Of a stretch of DNA of 64,000 bases, positions 8,295-16,181 are shown in pieces. This stretch comes from Nocardioides oleivorans (GTDB lineage: Bacteria > Actinomycetota > Actinomycetes > Propionibacteriales > Nocardioidaceae), in the NCBI RefSeq assembly GCF_004137255.1, contig NZ_SDWT01000001.1, positions 2,170,001 through 2,234,000 of the forward strand. The letters are read 5' to 3'. The position numbers were made by a program, and so were the translations under genes. A model generated the notes under the pieces. That model saw nothing but the letters and a program-made list of their open reading frames with translations, had not been told where the DNA came from and searched no databases. Position 1 is the first letter of the stretch. Each line of letters begins with the position of its first letter.

Positions 8295-8474
8295 ATGACT
8301 ACTTCCACCATCGGCCTCATCGCCGGCCTGCTGCTGGCGATCGCCGCCGCGGCCGGCGGGTTCGCCGGATTCCTGATCGCCCTCGTCCTGGGTGCTGCCG
8401 GATACCTGATCGGCGGACACTTCGACGGAGAGGTCGACCTCTCCGCCCTCGTGGGGCGGCGCGACCGTGGCTGA
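8295..8474 (+). CDS. Small membrane protein of the DUF2273 type
   Basis: A 59-residue protein made almost entirely of two hydrophobic helices with Gly/Ala-rich turns (MTTSTIGLIAGLLLAIAAAA, then FLIALVLGAAGYLIGG) and a charged C-terminus ending RRDRG. Size, position and pattern match the small DUF2273 membrane proteins that accompany Asp23/AmaP genes. The ATG at 8295 has AAGGAGCA about 6 nt upstream. The stop at 8472-8474 lies inside the next gene (8-nt overlap). Confidence 0.8.
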   Translation: MTTSTIGLIAGLLLAIAAAAGGFAGFLIALVLGAAGYLIGGHFDGEVDLSALVGRRDRG

Positions 8475-8835
8475 CGCCGTGGCCACCGCGCCCGCGGCCG
8501 ACCGCGGCCGCACCGTGATCGCCGACAAGGTCGTCGAGCGCGTCGCCTCCATCGCGACGTCCGAGATCGAGGCCGTCATCGACACGCGCACGGGCTGGAC
8601 CAAGCTGGTGCGCAAGGGCCTGCCGCACGCCGAGGCCGTCGTGGCGGGCGGCACGTCGCGAATCACCGTCGAGGTGGCCGCGACCTGGCCCACGCCGTTG
8701 GCCCAGGTCGCCGCCCAGGTGCGCGAGCACGTGAGCCGACAGGTCTCCGACATCACCGGCGTCACCGTCACGCGGGTCGACGTCACGGTGGCCGACGTGG
8801 TGCACCTCGAGGCCACCGAGGCCCGGGTGCACTAG
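8467..8835 (+). CDS. Asp23/Gls24 family protein, third paralogue
   Basis: A 122-residue Asp23/Gls24 protein with the GRTVIADKVVERVASIATSEI core near residues 16-36 and a C-terminal unit SRITVEVAATWPTPLAQVAAQV followed by ITGVTVTRVDVTVADV. It overlaps the small membrane-protein gene by 8 nt. It is more divergent from the first paralogue than a recent duplicate would be. It is likely a membrane-proximal partner in the envelope-stress complex. Confidence 0.87.
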   Translation: MADAVATAPAADRGRTVIADKVVERVASIATSEIEAVIDTRTGWTKLVRKGLPHAEAVVAGGTSRITVEVAATWPTPLAQVAAQVREHVSRQVSDITGVTVTRVDVTVADVVHLEATEARVH

Positions 8836-8896
8836 CCCGCCCACGAGCCGATCCGCGACGGCGACCCACCAGGAGCACCAGGAGAAGGAAGAACCG

Positions 8897-9550
8897 ATGA
8901 CCACCACACCCGACATCCCCACCCGCGACACCGCAGACGCCCAGGTGGACCCGACCGCGACGTCGCGCGTCGCGGCTCCCCCCGCGCCGGCCGTCGGCGC
9001 TGACGATGCGTTGCGCGCCGCCAAGCCCCCGGTGGGGACCGGGGCCTCGCCGCTCGTCGCCCAGCTGATCGCGCTCGCCTTCATCGGGTTGGGAGTCGTG
9101 GGGGTCCAGACACTCCTCGTGTCCCTGGACGTCGTCAGGGACCGGGCATGGATCTCCTCGGCCGTCGAGGCCGGTGACGGCATCGCGGGTGACTCCGCCC
9201 TGGTCCTCGTGTCGGGGATCGTCGCGGTGGCGCTGGGGCTGCTGCTGCTGCCCATCGTCTTCAGGCGCCGGCCCCGGAAGGGCCTCGCGCTGAGGGCCAA
9301 CACCGGCGTGCACCTGCGTCCTCGTGACCTCGCAGACGTCCTCGAATCAGCCCTCCAGGGTGCCGACACCCTTGCCGACGTCCGGGTGAAGGCCACCCGC
9401 CGCAAGGTGCGCATCACCGCGGACTCCGTGGCTGCCAAGGACCGCAACGGCCAGGTCAAGGACGACATCGACTCACGCGTCGGCCCCGCGCTCGACGCAC
9501 TGGAACGGAAGCCGCGGCTCGCGGTCACCATCCGGAACGACGGAATCTGA
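8897..9550 (+). CDS. Two-TM membrane protein of the Asp23 operon (DUF6286-like)
   Basis: A 217-residue membrane protein. A disordered Thr/Ala/Pro-rich N-terminus (1-50) is followed by two transmembrane helices near residues 54-75 and 95-115. A cytoplasmic domain of about 95 residues then starts KGLALRANTGVHLRPRDLADVLESAL and ends RLAVTIRNDGI. The tail has the alternating strand-helix pattern of the Asp23-like fold seen in AmaP-type anchors. I recognise it as the DUF6286-type protein that accompanies Asp23 genes in actinobacteria; the exact family needs a profile search. The ATG at 8897 has AGAAGGAAGAA upstream. Confidence 0.75.
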   Translation: MTTTPDIPTRDTADAQVDPTATSRVAAPPAPAVGADDALRAAKPPVGTGASPLVAQLIALAFIGLGVVGVQTLLVSLDVVRDRAWISSAVEAGDGIAGDSALVLVSGIVAVALGLLLLPIVFRRRPRKGLALRANTGVHLRPRDLADVLESALQGADTLADVRVKATRRKVRITADSVAAKDRNGQVKDDIDSRVGPALDALERKPRLAVTIRNDGI

Positions 9551-9559
9551 GGAACTGCC

Positions 9560-10141
9560 ATGACGACTCGCAAGACACTCCTCATCGACCGCACCGCGAC
9601 CTTCCTCCTGGCGCTCGTGCTGGTCCTCGGCGGCGCCGCATCCATCTGGTGGTGGAGCGGAGCGACGATCAACGGCCACCAGCCGCTCGCCACCAGCGAC
9701 ACGAGCCAGGTGGCCCAGGTGGTCGACGACTCATGGTTCGCATGGGTCGCCGCGCTGGTCGGCATCGTCCTGGCCCTGGTCGGGATCCGGTGGATCGCCG
9801 CGCACCTGACCAGGTCGCGCGTGAAGCACCTCGTCCTCGGGGGGTCCGACGCCACGGGCCGACTCGACGTGGCCGGCTCCAAGGTGGCCGACGCCGCCGC
9901 TGACGCCCTCGCGACCACCGTCGGCGTCCGATCGGCCCGGGGCGCCGTCGTACGCGACCGAGGTCAGCTCGTCGCCACCCTCAGTGCCGTCATCGAACCC
10001 GACGCCGACCTCGCGCTCCTGGCTCGCCGAGCCGACGAGGTGTCGGCGCAGCTCGCAGGTGCCCTCGGACGCGACGACCTGCACTGCAGCGTGCAGTTCC
10101 GGGTCGCCTCCCGCGGGCGCGCGCTCCCGCGCGCCCGCTGA
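9560..10141 (+). CDS. amaP: AmaP-like Asp23 membrane anchor protein
   Basis: A 193-residue protein with a hairpin of two transmembrane helices (residues about 12-34 and 59-82) and a cytoplasmic C-terminal domain (HLVLGGSDATGRLDVAGSKV and VVRDRGQLVATLSAVIEPDADLA). This is the architecture of AmaP, which anchors Asp23 at the membrane. It begins 9 nt after the preceding gene, which has a similar layout, so the operon appears to carry two anchors. Conserved AmaP residues cannot be verified without alignment. Confidence 0.78.
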   Translation: MTTRKTLLIDRTATFLLALVLVLGGAASIWWWSGATINGHQPLATSDTSQVAQVVDDSWFAWVAALVGIVLALVGIRWIAAHLTRSRVKHLVLGGSDATGRLDVAGSKVADAAADALATTVGVRSARGAVVRDRGQLVATLSAVIEPDADLALLARRADEVSAQLAGALGRDDLHCSVQFRVASRGRALPRAR

Positions 10142-10165
10142 CGCACCCACGGCACGCATCGACTT

Positions 10166-10184
10166 CCCCGGCAGATCGCCGGGG
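10166..10184 (+). terminator. Hairpin between amaP-like gene and csbD
   Basis: CCCCGGC (10166-10172) pairs with GCCGGGG (10178-10184) over a 5-nt loop. No U-tract follows, so it is probably an intercistronic attenuator or mRNA-stability element, not a full stop. Confidence 0.45.
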
Positions 10185-10226
10185 TAGGCACCACCGCACC
10201 ACCCGACCCAGAAGAAGGAGAAGCAG

Positions 10227-10400
10227 ATGGGACTGGCAGACAAGGCCAAGAACGCCGCCGAGGACCTCGTGGGCAAGGCCAAGGAGGTCGTCGGCGAGAC
10301 GACCGACAACGACAGCCTGAAGGCCGAGGGCAAGGCCGACCAGACGAAGTCCGACATCAAGTCGGCCGGCGAGGACGTCAAGGACGCCTTCAAGAAGTAG
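10227..10400 (+). CDS. CsbD family stress protein
   Basis: A 57-residue, highly charged, helical protein typical of the CsbD family of general-stress proteins. It opens MGLADKAKNAAEDLVGKAKE and continues with the KAEGKADQTKSDIKSAGEDV repeat-like pattern. Function is unknown across the family, although expression during stress is well established in Bacillus. The ATG at 10227 has AGAAGAAGGAGAAGC upstream, one of the strongest ribosome sites in the window, suggesting high expression. It lies at the end of the envelope-stress operon, with hairpins on both sides. Confidence 0.9.
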   Translation: MGLADKAKNAAEDLVGKAKEVVGETTDNDSLKAEGKADQTKSDIKSAGEDVKDAFKK

Positions 10401-10417
10401 TGCCCACCGCGTGCGGT

Positions 10418-10450
10418 GTGCGGCGGACCGGCCCCATCCGGCCGCCGCAC
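10418..10450 (+). terminator. Strong hairpin after csbD
   Basis: GTGCGGCGG (10418-10426) pairs with CCGCCGCAC (10442-10450) and the CCGG pairs inside extend the stem, with a short loop. It follows the csbD stop by 17 nt and is probably a terminator without a U-tract, as is usual in GC-rich actinobacteria. Confidence 0.6.
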
Positions 10451-10519
10451 CCGCGCGTCGGCACCGACCGCACGACGGCGCGTCCGCGCCGCCACGAACA
10501 AGTAGGACGGAGAACACCC

Positions 10520-10644
10520 ATGGCTCGCACCAAGCGAAACCTGTTCGCACTGCTCGGATGGGCAGTCTGGAAGCTGCTCGCGCTGGTGGGACTTCCGCGG
10601 CCAAGAAGAAGCTGAACGAGCAGAACCGCAGCCGCAGCGCCTAG
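10520..10644 (+). pseudogene. Small basic membrane-associated protein, apparently frameshifted
   Basis: The ATG at 10520 (with GGACGGAG upstream) opens a protein MARTKRNLFALLGWAVWKLL... that ends after only 31 residues at a TGA (10613-10615). From 10597 the next frame instead reads AAKKKLNEQNRSRSA and stops at 10644. Adding one G to the CCGCGG at 10595-10600 would join the parts into one 41-residue protein: a hydrophobic helix followed by a basic, Asn/Ser-rich tail. That looks more like a natural small membrane protein than the truncated version. A single-base deletion, real or from sequencing, is the likely cause. Function is unknown; its position suggests a stress role. Confidence 0.5.
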
Positions 10645-10658
10645 CCGCCCCGGGGCGG
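10645..10658. terminator. Bidirectional palindrome between convergent genes
   Basis: CCGCCCCGGGGCGG is a perfect 14-bp palindrome directly after the stop at 10644 and 22 nt before the convergent gene ending at 10681. It probably serves as a shared terminator. Confidence 0.45.
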
Positions 10659-10680
10659 CGGTCGCCGGGCCGTCAGGCGC

Positions 10681-11175
10681 TCACAGGTCGACGGTGCGGT
10701 TCTCGGCCGGGAACTCGTCAGGGTCGTCGTTGCGGATCGCCTTGACCATGCCGAGGAGCTGGCGTGCCTTGCTGGTGGCCGCGTCCCAGTACTCGGCGGT
10801 CTCGCCGTGCACCTTCAGCAGGCAGAGACCGGGGGTGTCGAGGCCGTCGGGGAACCACGTCTCGAGCGGCTTGGCCCACAGCTCCTCGGCCTTGGCCCGG
10901 TCGTGCACGACCTCGGCCGTCCCGGCGATCGACGTCCACTCGCTCTTCTTGTCGTTGGACAGCGAGACGTTGACCCGAGGGTGCGCCGAGATCTGCTGCA
11001 CCTTGTCGGAGTCGTCGTAGGTGAAGAACCACAGGTCGCCGTCGAACTCGGCCTCCTGCACGGCCATCGGCCGGCTGACGTGGTCCCCGTCCGCCGTCAT
11101 CGTCGTCAGCATCGCCGACTCCGCCCGGCCGATGAGCTCGATGACCTTGCCGCGATCGTCCTGGTTCCCTGCCAT
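10681..11175 (-). CDS. Pyridoxamine 5'-phosphate oxidase family protein (general stress protein 26-like)
   Basis: A 164-residue split-barrel flavin- or cofactor-binding protein resembling Bacillus general stress protein 26. It contains KVIELIGRAESAMLTTMTAD, the MAVQEAEFDGDLWFFTYDDSDKV strands, and NVSLSNDKKSEWTSIAGTAEV, all characteristic of the PNPOx-like stress subfamily. It is probably cytoplasmic, binding FMN or F420; the substrate is unknown. The ATG at 11175 is preceded by GGAGCAGGTC. It is convergent with the stress operon and fits the same theme. Confidence 0.88.
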   Translation of the reverse strand: MAGNQDDRGKVIELIGRAESAMLTTMTADGDHVSRPMAVQEAEFDGDLWFFTYDDSDKVQQISAHPRVNVSLSNDKKSEWTSIAGTAEVVHDRAKAEELWAKPLETWFPDGLDTPGLCLLKVHGETAEYWDAATSKARQLLGMVKAIRNDDPDEFPAENRTVDL

Positions 11176-11287
11176 GACCTGCTCCGTTCGTCGATGTCCC
11201 TCGAGTCAACCAACGACGACCCACCCTGTGACCACCCCGATGAACACTGCCGCAAACACTGCGCGAGCACTGCCGGGAGGTGCGGTG

Positions 11288-12145
11288 TCAGGAGTCGGCG
11301 TACGTCGCGAAGCGCCGCAGCAGCGACGCGGAGCGGCGCGGATCCTCGTCCAGCCCGGAGACGTCGGCGCCGGGCGCCGGCAGCCTCACCCCGAGGCGCT
11401 GCGCCGTGTCGCTGCAGAACCGCGCGGCATCCCGGACCACGTCGGGCTCGAGGCTGAGCAGCACCTCGAAGCGTCGGGCGTCGTCGGCACCGGTGCGCGG
11501 TGGCTCCCACGCCGACAGCACGACGCTCATCTGCCGGTCGGCGCAGACCAGGAACCACTCGTTGAGCATGGGCGAGTCCCGCGGCAGGGCGACGCGGGCC
11601 GGGGTCGCGGCCGGATCGGACCGGTCGAAGCTCGAGAAGGCGGTGGCCGAGCTCGCCGAGCGTGAGAGCTCCCGCCAGCGCCGGCCCGCCAGCCGGAAGG
11701 ACCGCTCGTCCTGGAAGCAGCCGAAGAGCTGCGGGCGTGAGGCGTGGGCCAGGCACTCGTCCTCGATGGACCACGTGAGGGCCTTCATCACCTTGATGCC
11801 GAGCGTGATCGGCTGGACGTGGGGGTGGGACGCACGCAGGTCGGCGTACAGCGACTGCTGACCCTCCTGGCCCGCGAGCTCGGCGAGCTCGACGGCAGCG
11901 CCCAACCTGAGCCCCCGCTCCCGCGCCTCGACCACTCGACGGACCCGGTCGAGGTCGGCCGCGTGGTAGCGCCGCTGCCCACCGCTGGTGCGCACCGGCG
12001 TCGGGAACCCGAACCGCTGCTCCCACGACCGGAGCGTGGTCGCCCCGACCCCGGACAGCGCGGCAAGCTCCCCGATGGAGAGCAGGGCCGGGGCCGGGTC
12101 GTGGGAGGAGCGCCCCTCTGCAGGGGTGAGGTGCGGGGGCGCCAT
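11288..12145 (-). CDS. MerR family regulator with C-terminal DICT sensory domain
   Basis: A 285-residue regulator. An N-terminal MerR winged helix (LLSIGELAALSGVGATTLRSWEQRFGFPTP, then GGQRRYHAADLDRVRRVVEARERG) is joined to a DICT-type sensory domain spanning about residues 110-260 (GIKVMKALTWSIEDECLAHA; MLNEWFLVCADRQMSVVLSAWEPP). A TAGCAT hexamer precedes the ATG at 12145 by 7 nt, so the mRNA may be leaderless; a GTG at 12151 would add two residues. It is divergent from two SDR genes that it probably controls. The ligand of DICT domains is not established, and light or redox roles have been suggested. Confidence 0.85.
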   Translation of the reverse strand: MAPPHLTPAEGRSSHDPAPALLSIGELAALSGVGATTLRSWEQRFGFPTPVRTSGGQRRYHAADLDRVRRVVEARERGLRLGAAVELAELAGQEGQQSLYADLRASHPHVQPITLGIKVMKALTWSIEDECLAHASRPQLFGCFQDERSFRLAGRRWRELSRSASSATAFSSFDRSDPAATPARVALPRDSPMLNEWFLVCADRQMSVVLSAWEPPRTGADDARRFEVLLSLEPDVVRDAARFCSDTAQRLGVRLPAPGADVSGLDEDPRRSASLLRRFATYADS

Positions 12146-12231
12146 GGCCACGATGCTAGTGCTTCATCAGCATGTTGAAGTATGGGCAACCGAACTTCGG
12201 CGACATGTCCAAGTAGGGGAAGGGGTCGAGG

Positions 12232-13179
12232 GTGGTGCTGCACGTGGCCTCGGCGTCTCCCGTGGTGCTCGTCGTCGGAGGAACCTCCGGCATCGGCCTG
12301 GCCACCGCGTCCCTGCTGTCCGCGGACGACCGCGACGTCCGTGTGGCGATCGCGGCCCGCGACGACCGCGCCCTGGCGCGCGCGGCAGCCGCCCTGCCGG
12401 GTGAGCCGATGCTGGTGCCGCTCGACCTGACGGACGGTCCCTCGGTGGCGGCGGCGGTGGACCAGGTGATGGCGAGGTTCGGCCGTCTCGACGCCGTGGT
12501 CACCACCGCACAGGTGATGGCCTACGGGAAGGTCGACGAGGTCCCGGTCGAGGTCCTCGACGCGGTCGTGAGCACCGCCATCCAGGGGACGGCGCACCTC
12601 GTGCGCGCGGTGCTCCCGGTCTTCCGCCAGCAGGGCCACGGCAACCTCGTCGTGGTCAGCTCGCTCCTGGCCCGCATCGCGGTCCCCGAGATGGGTGCCT
12701 ACAACGCCGCCAAGTGGGGACAGCTCGGACTGGTCCGCGCGCTGCAGATGGAGCTCCGGCGTGAGCGCAGGATCCACGTCTGCCTCGTGTCGCCCGGTGC
12801 GGTGGACACGCCGATCTACGACCAGGCCGCGTCCTACGCCGGCAGCGCCGGCTCCGCGCCGCCGCCGGTGGTGAGCGCCGCCCGGGTCGCCCGCGCCGTC
12901 GTCGACTGCCTGGACAAGCCACGCCGGCACGTGGAGGTGGGTCCCGTGAACCGACCCGCGGTCGCTGCGTTCCGGCTGGGTGCGCCGCTCTACGACCGGC
13001 TGGCGGCACCCCTCGTACGACGCGTCGTGCTGCGCGGACCGGCCGTGGCAGACCACAGCGGCAACACCATCATCGCGTTCCCCGAGCGGGAGGCGGAGTC
13101 GGGCGGGTGGACACCGTCCGGCCGACGGCGCAGCGCGGGTGGACGTCCGCGCTGGCGCCGCAGGGGAGGCGACCGGTGA
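12232..13179 (+). CDS. SDR family oxidoreductase with extended C-terminus (first of a pair)
   Basis: A 315-residue short-chain dehydrogenase. The Rossmann motif GGTSGIG is at about residues 16-22, the catalytic Ser lies in VVVSSLLA, and the YNAAK motif supplies Tyr and Lys. The C-terminal 90 residues extend beyond a classical SDR and carry a very basic tail. The GTG at 12232 follows GGGGAAGGGG by 6 nt. It is transcribed away from the MerR-DICT gene and overlaps the next SDR by 4 nt (GTGA). The two SDRs share the order and spacing of motifs including VDTPIYD, so they probably arose by duplication. Substrate unknown. Confidence 0.88.
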   Translation: MVLHVASASPVVLVVGGTSGIGLATASLLSADDRDVRVAIAARDDRALARAAAALPGEPMLVPLDLTDGPSVAAAVDQVMARFGRLDAVVTTAQVMAYGKVDEVPVEVLDAVVSTAIQGTAHLVRAVLPVFRQQGHGNLVVVSSLLARIAVPEMGAYNAAKWGQLGLVRALQMELRRERRIHVCLVSPGAVDTPIYDQAASYAGSAGSAPPPVVSAARVARAVVDCLDKPRRHVEVGPVNRPAVAAFRLGAPLYDRLAAPLVRRVVLRGPAVADHSGNTIIAFPEREAESGGWTPSGRRRSAGGRPRWRRRGGDR

Positions 13180-14012
13180 CGCGGACCGTCGACCAGGCCC
13201 AGGTCGTGCTGGTCACCGGGGCCTCGAGCGGGATCGGCCGGGCCACCGCCCTCGAGGCGGCCCGTCACGGGGACCACGTCACGGTGCTGGCCCGCAGCGT
13301 CTCCGAGCTGCAGGACCTCGTGACGGAGTGCGTGGCGGTGGGTGCCGCCTCCGCGTCGGTCGCCGTCGCCGACGTCTCGGACGACGCGCGCGTGGCAGAG
13401 GTCGTCCAGCTGGCCGTGGCACGCCACGGACACCTCGATGCCGTCTTCCACTGTGCCGGGGTGGTGACCTACGGGCGGGCCGAGGAGGTCACGCCGGACG
13501 ACTTCACCGCGGTCATCACGACCAACCTGCTGGGCTCGGCGATCCTCGCGCGACACGTGGTGCGCGTCTTCCGCGAGCAGGAGCACGGCGTGCTCGTCCT
13601 GGTGGGCTCGCTCCTCGGGCACGTCACCGTCCCCGACATGACGCCCTACGTCGTCTCGAAGTGGGGCGTGCGCGCGCTGGCCAAGCAGCTCGCGCTGGAG
13701 AACGACGACCTGCCGCACGTGCACATCGCCCACGTCGCACCCGGCAGCGTCGACACGCCCATCTACGACAACGCCCTCGACTCGGCCGGCGCGGTGAACG
13801 CGCCGCCGCCGCCCGTGATCAGCCCGGAGCGGGCGGCCAGGGTCGTCTACCGGCAGCTGCGCTCGCCACGCGCGGAGTCGCAGACGGCGCTGGCCAACTT
13901 CGCGCTCATCTGGGCGCACAACTTCGTCCCGTTCGCCTGGCGGCGCCTCGTGGGTCCGGTCTTCCGGGCCGTCTCGCACCGCCGTCCCGACACCGAAGCC
14001 CAGAAAGGCTGA
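13176..14012 (+). CDS. SDR family oxidoreductase (second of a pair)
   Basis: A 278-residue short-chain dehydrogenase with TGASSGIG near the N-terminus, a catalytic Ser in VGSLLG and YVVSK supplying Tyr and Lys, followed by the substrate-loop motif APGSVDTPIYDNA that it shares with the upstream SDR. The GTG at 13176 overlaps the previous stop and has GGGGAGG 8 nt before it, so the in-frame GTG at 13107 inside the previous gene is not preferred. The C-terminal segment (ALANFALIWAHNFVPFAWRR) is hydrophobic and may touch the membrane. The pair may act on one pathway under MerR-DICT control; the substrate is unknown. Confidence 0.87.
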   Translation: MTRTVDQAQVVLVTGASSGIGRATALEAARHGDHVTVLARSVSELQDLVTECVAVGAASASVAVADVSDDARVAEVVQLAVARHGHLDAVFHCAGVVTYGRAEEVTPDDFTAVITTNLLGSAILARHVVRVFREQEHGVLVLVGSLLGHVTVPDMTPYVVSKWGVRALAKQLALENDDLPHVHIAHVAPGSVDTPIYDNALDSAGAVNAPPPPVISPERAARVVYRQLRSPRAESQTALANFALIWAHNFVPFAWRRLVGPVFRAVSHRRPDTEAQKG

Positions 14013-14013
14013 C

Positions 14014-15306
14014 ATGCACCTCACGCGCCGCCACCTGCTCACCTACTCCTCCGCCGCGGCGGGCGCCGCAGCCCTCGCGGGATGCGGGTTCACGCGGTCG
14101 AGCGACGACTCCACCGGGTCGCGCACGCTCACCTTCACGACCTGGGGCACCGAGAGCGAGCTCGCCGGATTCCGGTCCGCCATCGACTCCTTCGAGAAGG
14201 CCAACCCCGGAACCAGCGTGCAGCTGAACGCGGTGCCCTACGAGCAGATGTTCACCAACGTCGACGCCCAGATCCAGGCCGGCAACGCACCCGACGTGTT
14301 CCGGGTGCCGTACTACTCGTTCGGCGCCTACGCGGGCGCGGGCCAGCTGCTCGACCTCACCGACCACCTCGACAGCGGCTTCTCCGACCGCTTCACCCCC
14401 CAGGCCTGGGCGGCCGTGCAGAACGGCGGCTCGCCGTTCGGCGTCCCGCACCACACCGACACCTCGGTGATCCTCTACAACAAGCAGGCGCTGGAGACGG
14501 CCGGCATCGACGCGGTGCCCACGGCTCTCGACGAGGCATGGACCTGGGACCAGTTCGACGAGGTGGCCAGGCGGCTGCGCAGGTCGCTTCCCGACGACAA
14601 GTTCCCCTTCGCCTACAACTGGCAGGGCAACGGCGTCACGCGGTGGCTGAGCTGGCTCTTCGAGGCCGACGGCCGGTTCCTCGAGGACGACCTCCTCACC
14701 CCCGCGATCGACTCCGACGCAGGTCGAGCCGCGGTGGAGTTCACCCAACGGTTCTTCCCGGACCGCCTCGTGCCGCCGAACTCGTCGGTGAAGGCCACCA
14801 CCTACGCAGCCGACCTCTGGTACGGCGAGACCGTGGCGATGACCTTCGGCGGAGCCTTCCTGGTGCCCGACACCGAGGCGACGGTCGACTTCGAGTGGGG
14901 GGCGACGTACTCCCCGCGCAACGTCCGCGCCGGCGGCGACTTCGGCGGCAACGCGCTCGTCGCCACCCGCGACGCCGACCCCGAGCTCGTCGCGGCGTTC
15001 TTCGACCACGTCACCCAGGCCGAGCAGATGCGCCAGTTCTGCGCGGGCGCCTCGCTCCTGCCGACCCGCGCCGACCTGGTCGAGGGCGGCATCGAGTTCG
15101 CGGTCCGACCCGAGCTGTCGCCGGTGTTCGTCGGTCAGGCGAGCACCGTCCAGGCCCAGGACTCCGGACAGGTCGCCTCGCCCTCGATGGCGAGCATCAT
15201 CACCGTCCTGCAGGACCAGCTTGAAGCAGCCTTCGTCGGCGGTCAGGGCACGGAGGCCACGATCCGCGGCCTCGCCTCGGGGATCGGGGAGGCAACGGCC
15301 GGATGA
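14014..15306 (+). CDS. Sugar ABC transporter, lipoprotein substrate-binding protein
   Basis: A 430-residue extracellular solute-binding protein (family 1). The signal peptide carries paired arginines (residues 5-6) and ends in a lipobox LAGC with the lipidated Cys at residue 24, so it is probably anchored on the outer face of the membrane. The core shows the family opening TLTFTTWGTESELAGFRSAI, KANPGTSVQLNAVPYEQM and APDVFRVPYYS. It starts 1 nt after the SDR stop and overlaps the first permease by 4 nt. The ligand is unknown, though a sugar is likely from the permease families. Confidence 0.92.
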   Translation: MHLTRRHLLTYSSAAAGAAALAGCGFTRSSDDSTGSRTLTFTTWGTESELAGFRSAIDSFEKANPGTSVQLNAVPYEQMFTNVDAQIQAGNAPDVFRVPYYSFGAYAGAGQLLDLTDHLDSGFSDRFTPQAWAAVQNGGSPFGVPHHTDTSVILYNKQALETAGIDAVPTALDEAWTWDQFDEVARRLRRSLPDDKFPFAYNWQGNGVTRWLSWLFEADGRFLEDDLLTPAIDSDAGRAAVEFTQRFFPDRLVPPNSSVKATTYAADLWYGETVAMTFGGAFLVPDTEATVDFEWGATYSPRNVRAGGDFGGNALVATRDADPELVAAFFDHVTQAEQMRQFCAGASLLPTRADLVEGGIEFAVRPELSPVFVGQASTVQAQDSGQVASPSMASIITVLQDQLEAAFVGGQGTEATIRGLASGIGEATAG

Positions 15307-16181
15307 GGCAGGCGGCTCGGGTCGAGGCCCGCGCGGCGTACGCCTTCGTCGCGCCGACGGCACTCCTGCTGGGACTGTTCGTCTTCCTCCCGCTCGCGTG
15401 GGCGGTCGTGATCAGCTTCCAGAGCACCGACGGGTTCGGCCAGGGTGCGTGGATCGGCCTCGACAACTACGCGCGGCTGCTCGGCGACTCCCGGTTCTGG
15501 CGGGCCAGCCTCAACACCCTGGTGTTCACGGTGGTCGTCACGCCGTTGTCGATCGGTCTCGGGCTCGCCGCGGCCCTGCTCCTCGACGCGGCGCTGCCGG
15601 CGCGACCGCTCTTCCGCACCGTGCTGATCCTGCCCATGGCGGTCTCCGGGGTGGCCACGGCGCTCGTGGGGCTGCTGTTCTTCGACGAGAACACCGGGGT
15701 CCTCAACAGCATCCTCGCGTCCTTCGGCCTCTCGGAGCCGGCCTGGCAGTCCGACGGTCCGTGGGCGTTCGCATCCGTGGTGCTCGTGACGCTGTGGTGG
15801 CGGGTCGGCTTCAACATGCTCATCTACCTCACGGCCCTGCAGGGCACCGACCCGCAGCTGCACGAGTCGGCGATGCTCGACGGCGCGTCGTGGGTGCAGC
15901 GGCTCAGGCACGTCACCATCCCCGCGCTGCGACCCGCGACCTTCTTCCTCGTCATCATCAACGTCATCTACTCCTTCCAGGTGTTCGACCTCGTCTTCGT
16001 CCTCACCGGCGGCGGTCCCGAGGACTCGACCTCGGTGCTGGTGACCTACGCCTACGAGCAGGGCTTCACCCAGCGCGACCAGGGCTACGCCGCGGCCGTC
16101 GGCATGGTGCTGCTGGTCGCGACCCTCGCCTTCACGACGCTCCAGTGGCGCCTCAACCGCGGACGGGACGGTGAGGCATGA
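15303..16181 (+). CDS. Carbohydrate ABC transporter permease (MalF-like)
   Basis: A 292-residue permease with six predicted transmembrane helices and the EAA-type loop ESAMLDGASWVQRLRHVTIP, which docks on the ATPase. It opens AYAFVAPTALLLGLFVFLPL, typical of MalF/UgpA-type permeases. It overlaps both neighbours by 4 nt (ATGA), so the three importer genes are translationally coupled. No ATP-binding subunit follows; actinobacterial sugar importers often share the multitask ATPase MsiK encoded elsewhere. Confidence 0.93.
   Translation: MRQAARVEARAAYAFVAPTALLLGLFVFLPLAWAVVISFQSTDGFGQGAWIGLDNYARLLGDSRFWRASLNTLVFTVVVTPLSIGLGLAAALLLDAALPARPLFRTVLILPMAVSGVATALVGLLFFDENTGVLNSILASFGLSEPAWQSDGPWAFASVVLVTLWWRVGFNMLIYLTALQGTDPQLHESAMLDGASWVQRLRHVTIPALRPATFFLVIINVIYSFQVFDLVFVLTGGGPEDSTSVLVTYAYEQGFTQRDQGYAAAVGMVLLVATLAFTTLQWRLNRGRDGEA

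Noticed and set aside
10591..10615. Programmed -1 frameshift in the small stress-operon gene
   Set aside because: No X-XXY-YYZ slippery heptamer or downstream pseudoknot was visible, so a base deletion is simpler.
13107..13175. Upstream GTG start for the second SDR
   Set aside because: It would overlap the first SDR by 73 nt and lacks a ribosome site, whereas the GTG at 13176 has GGGGAGG and a 4-nt overlap.
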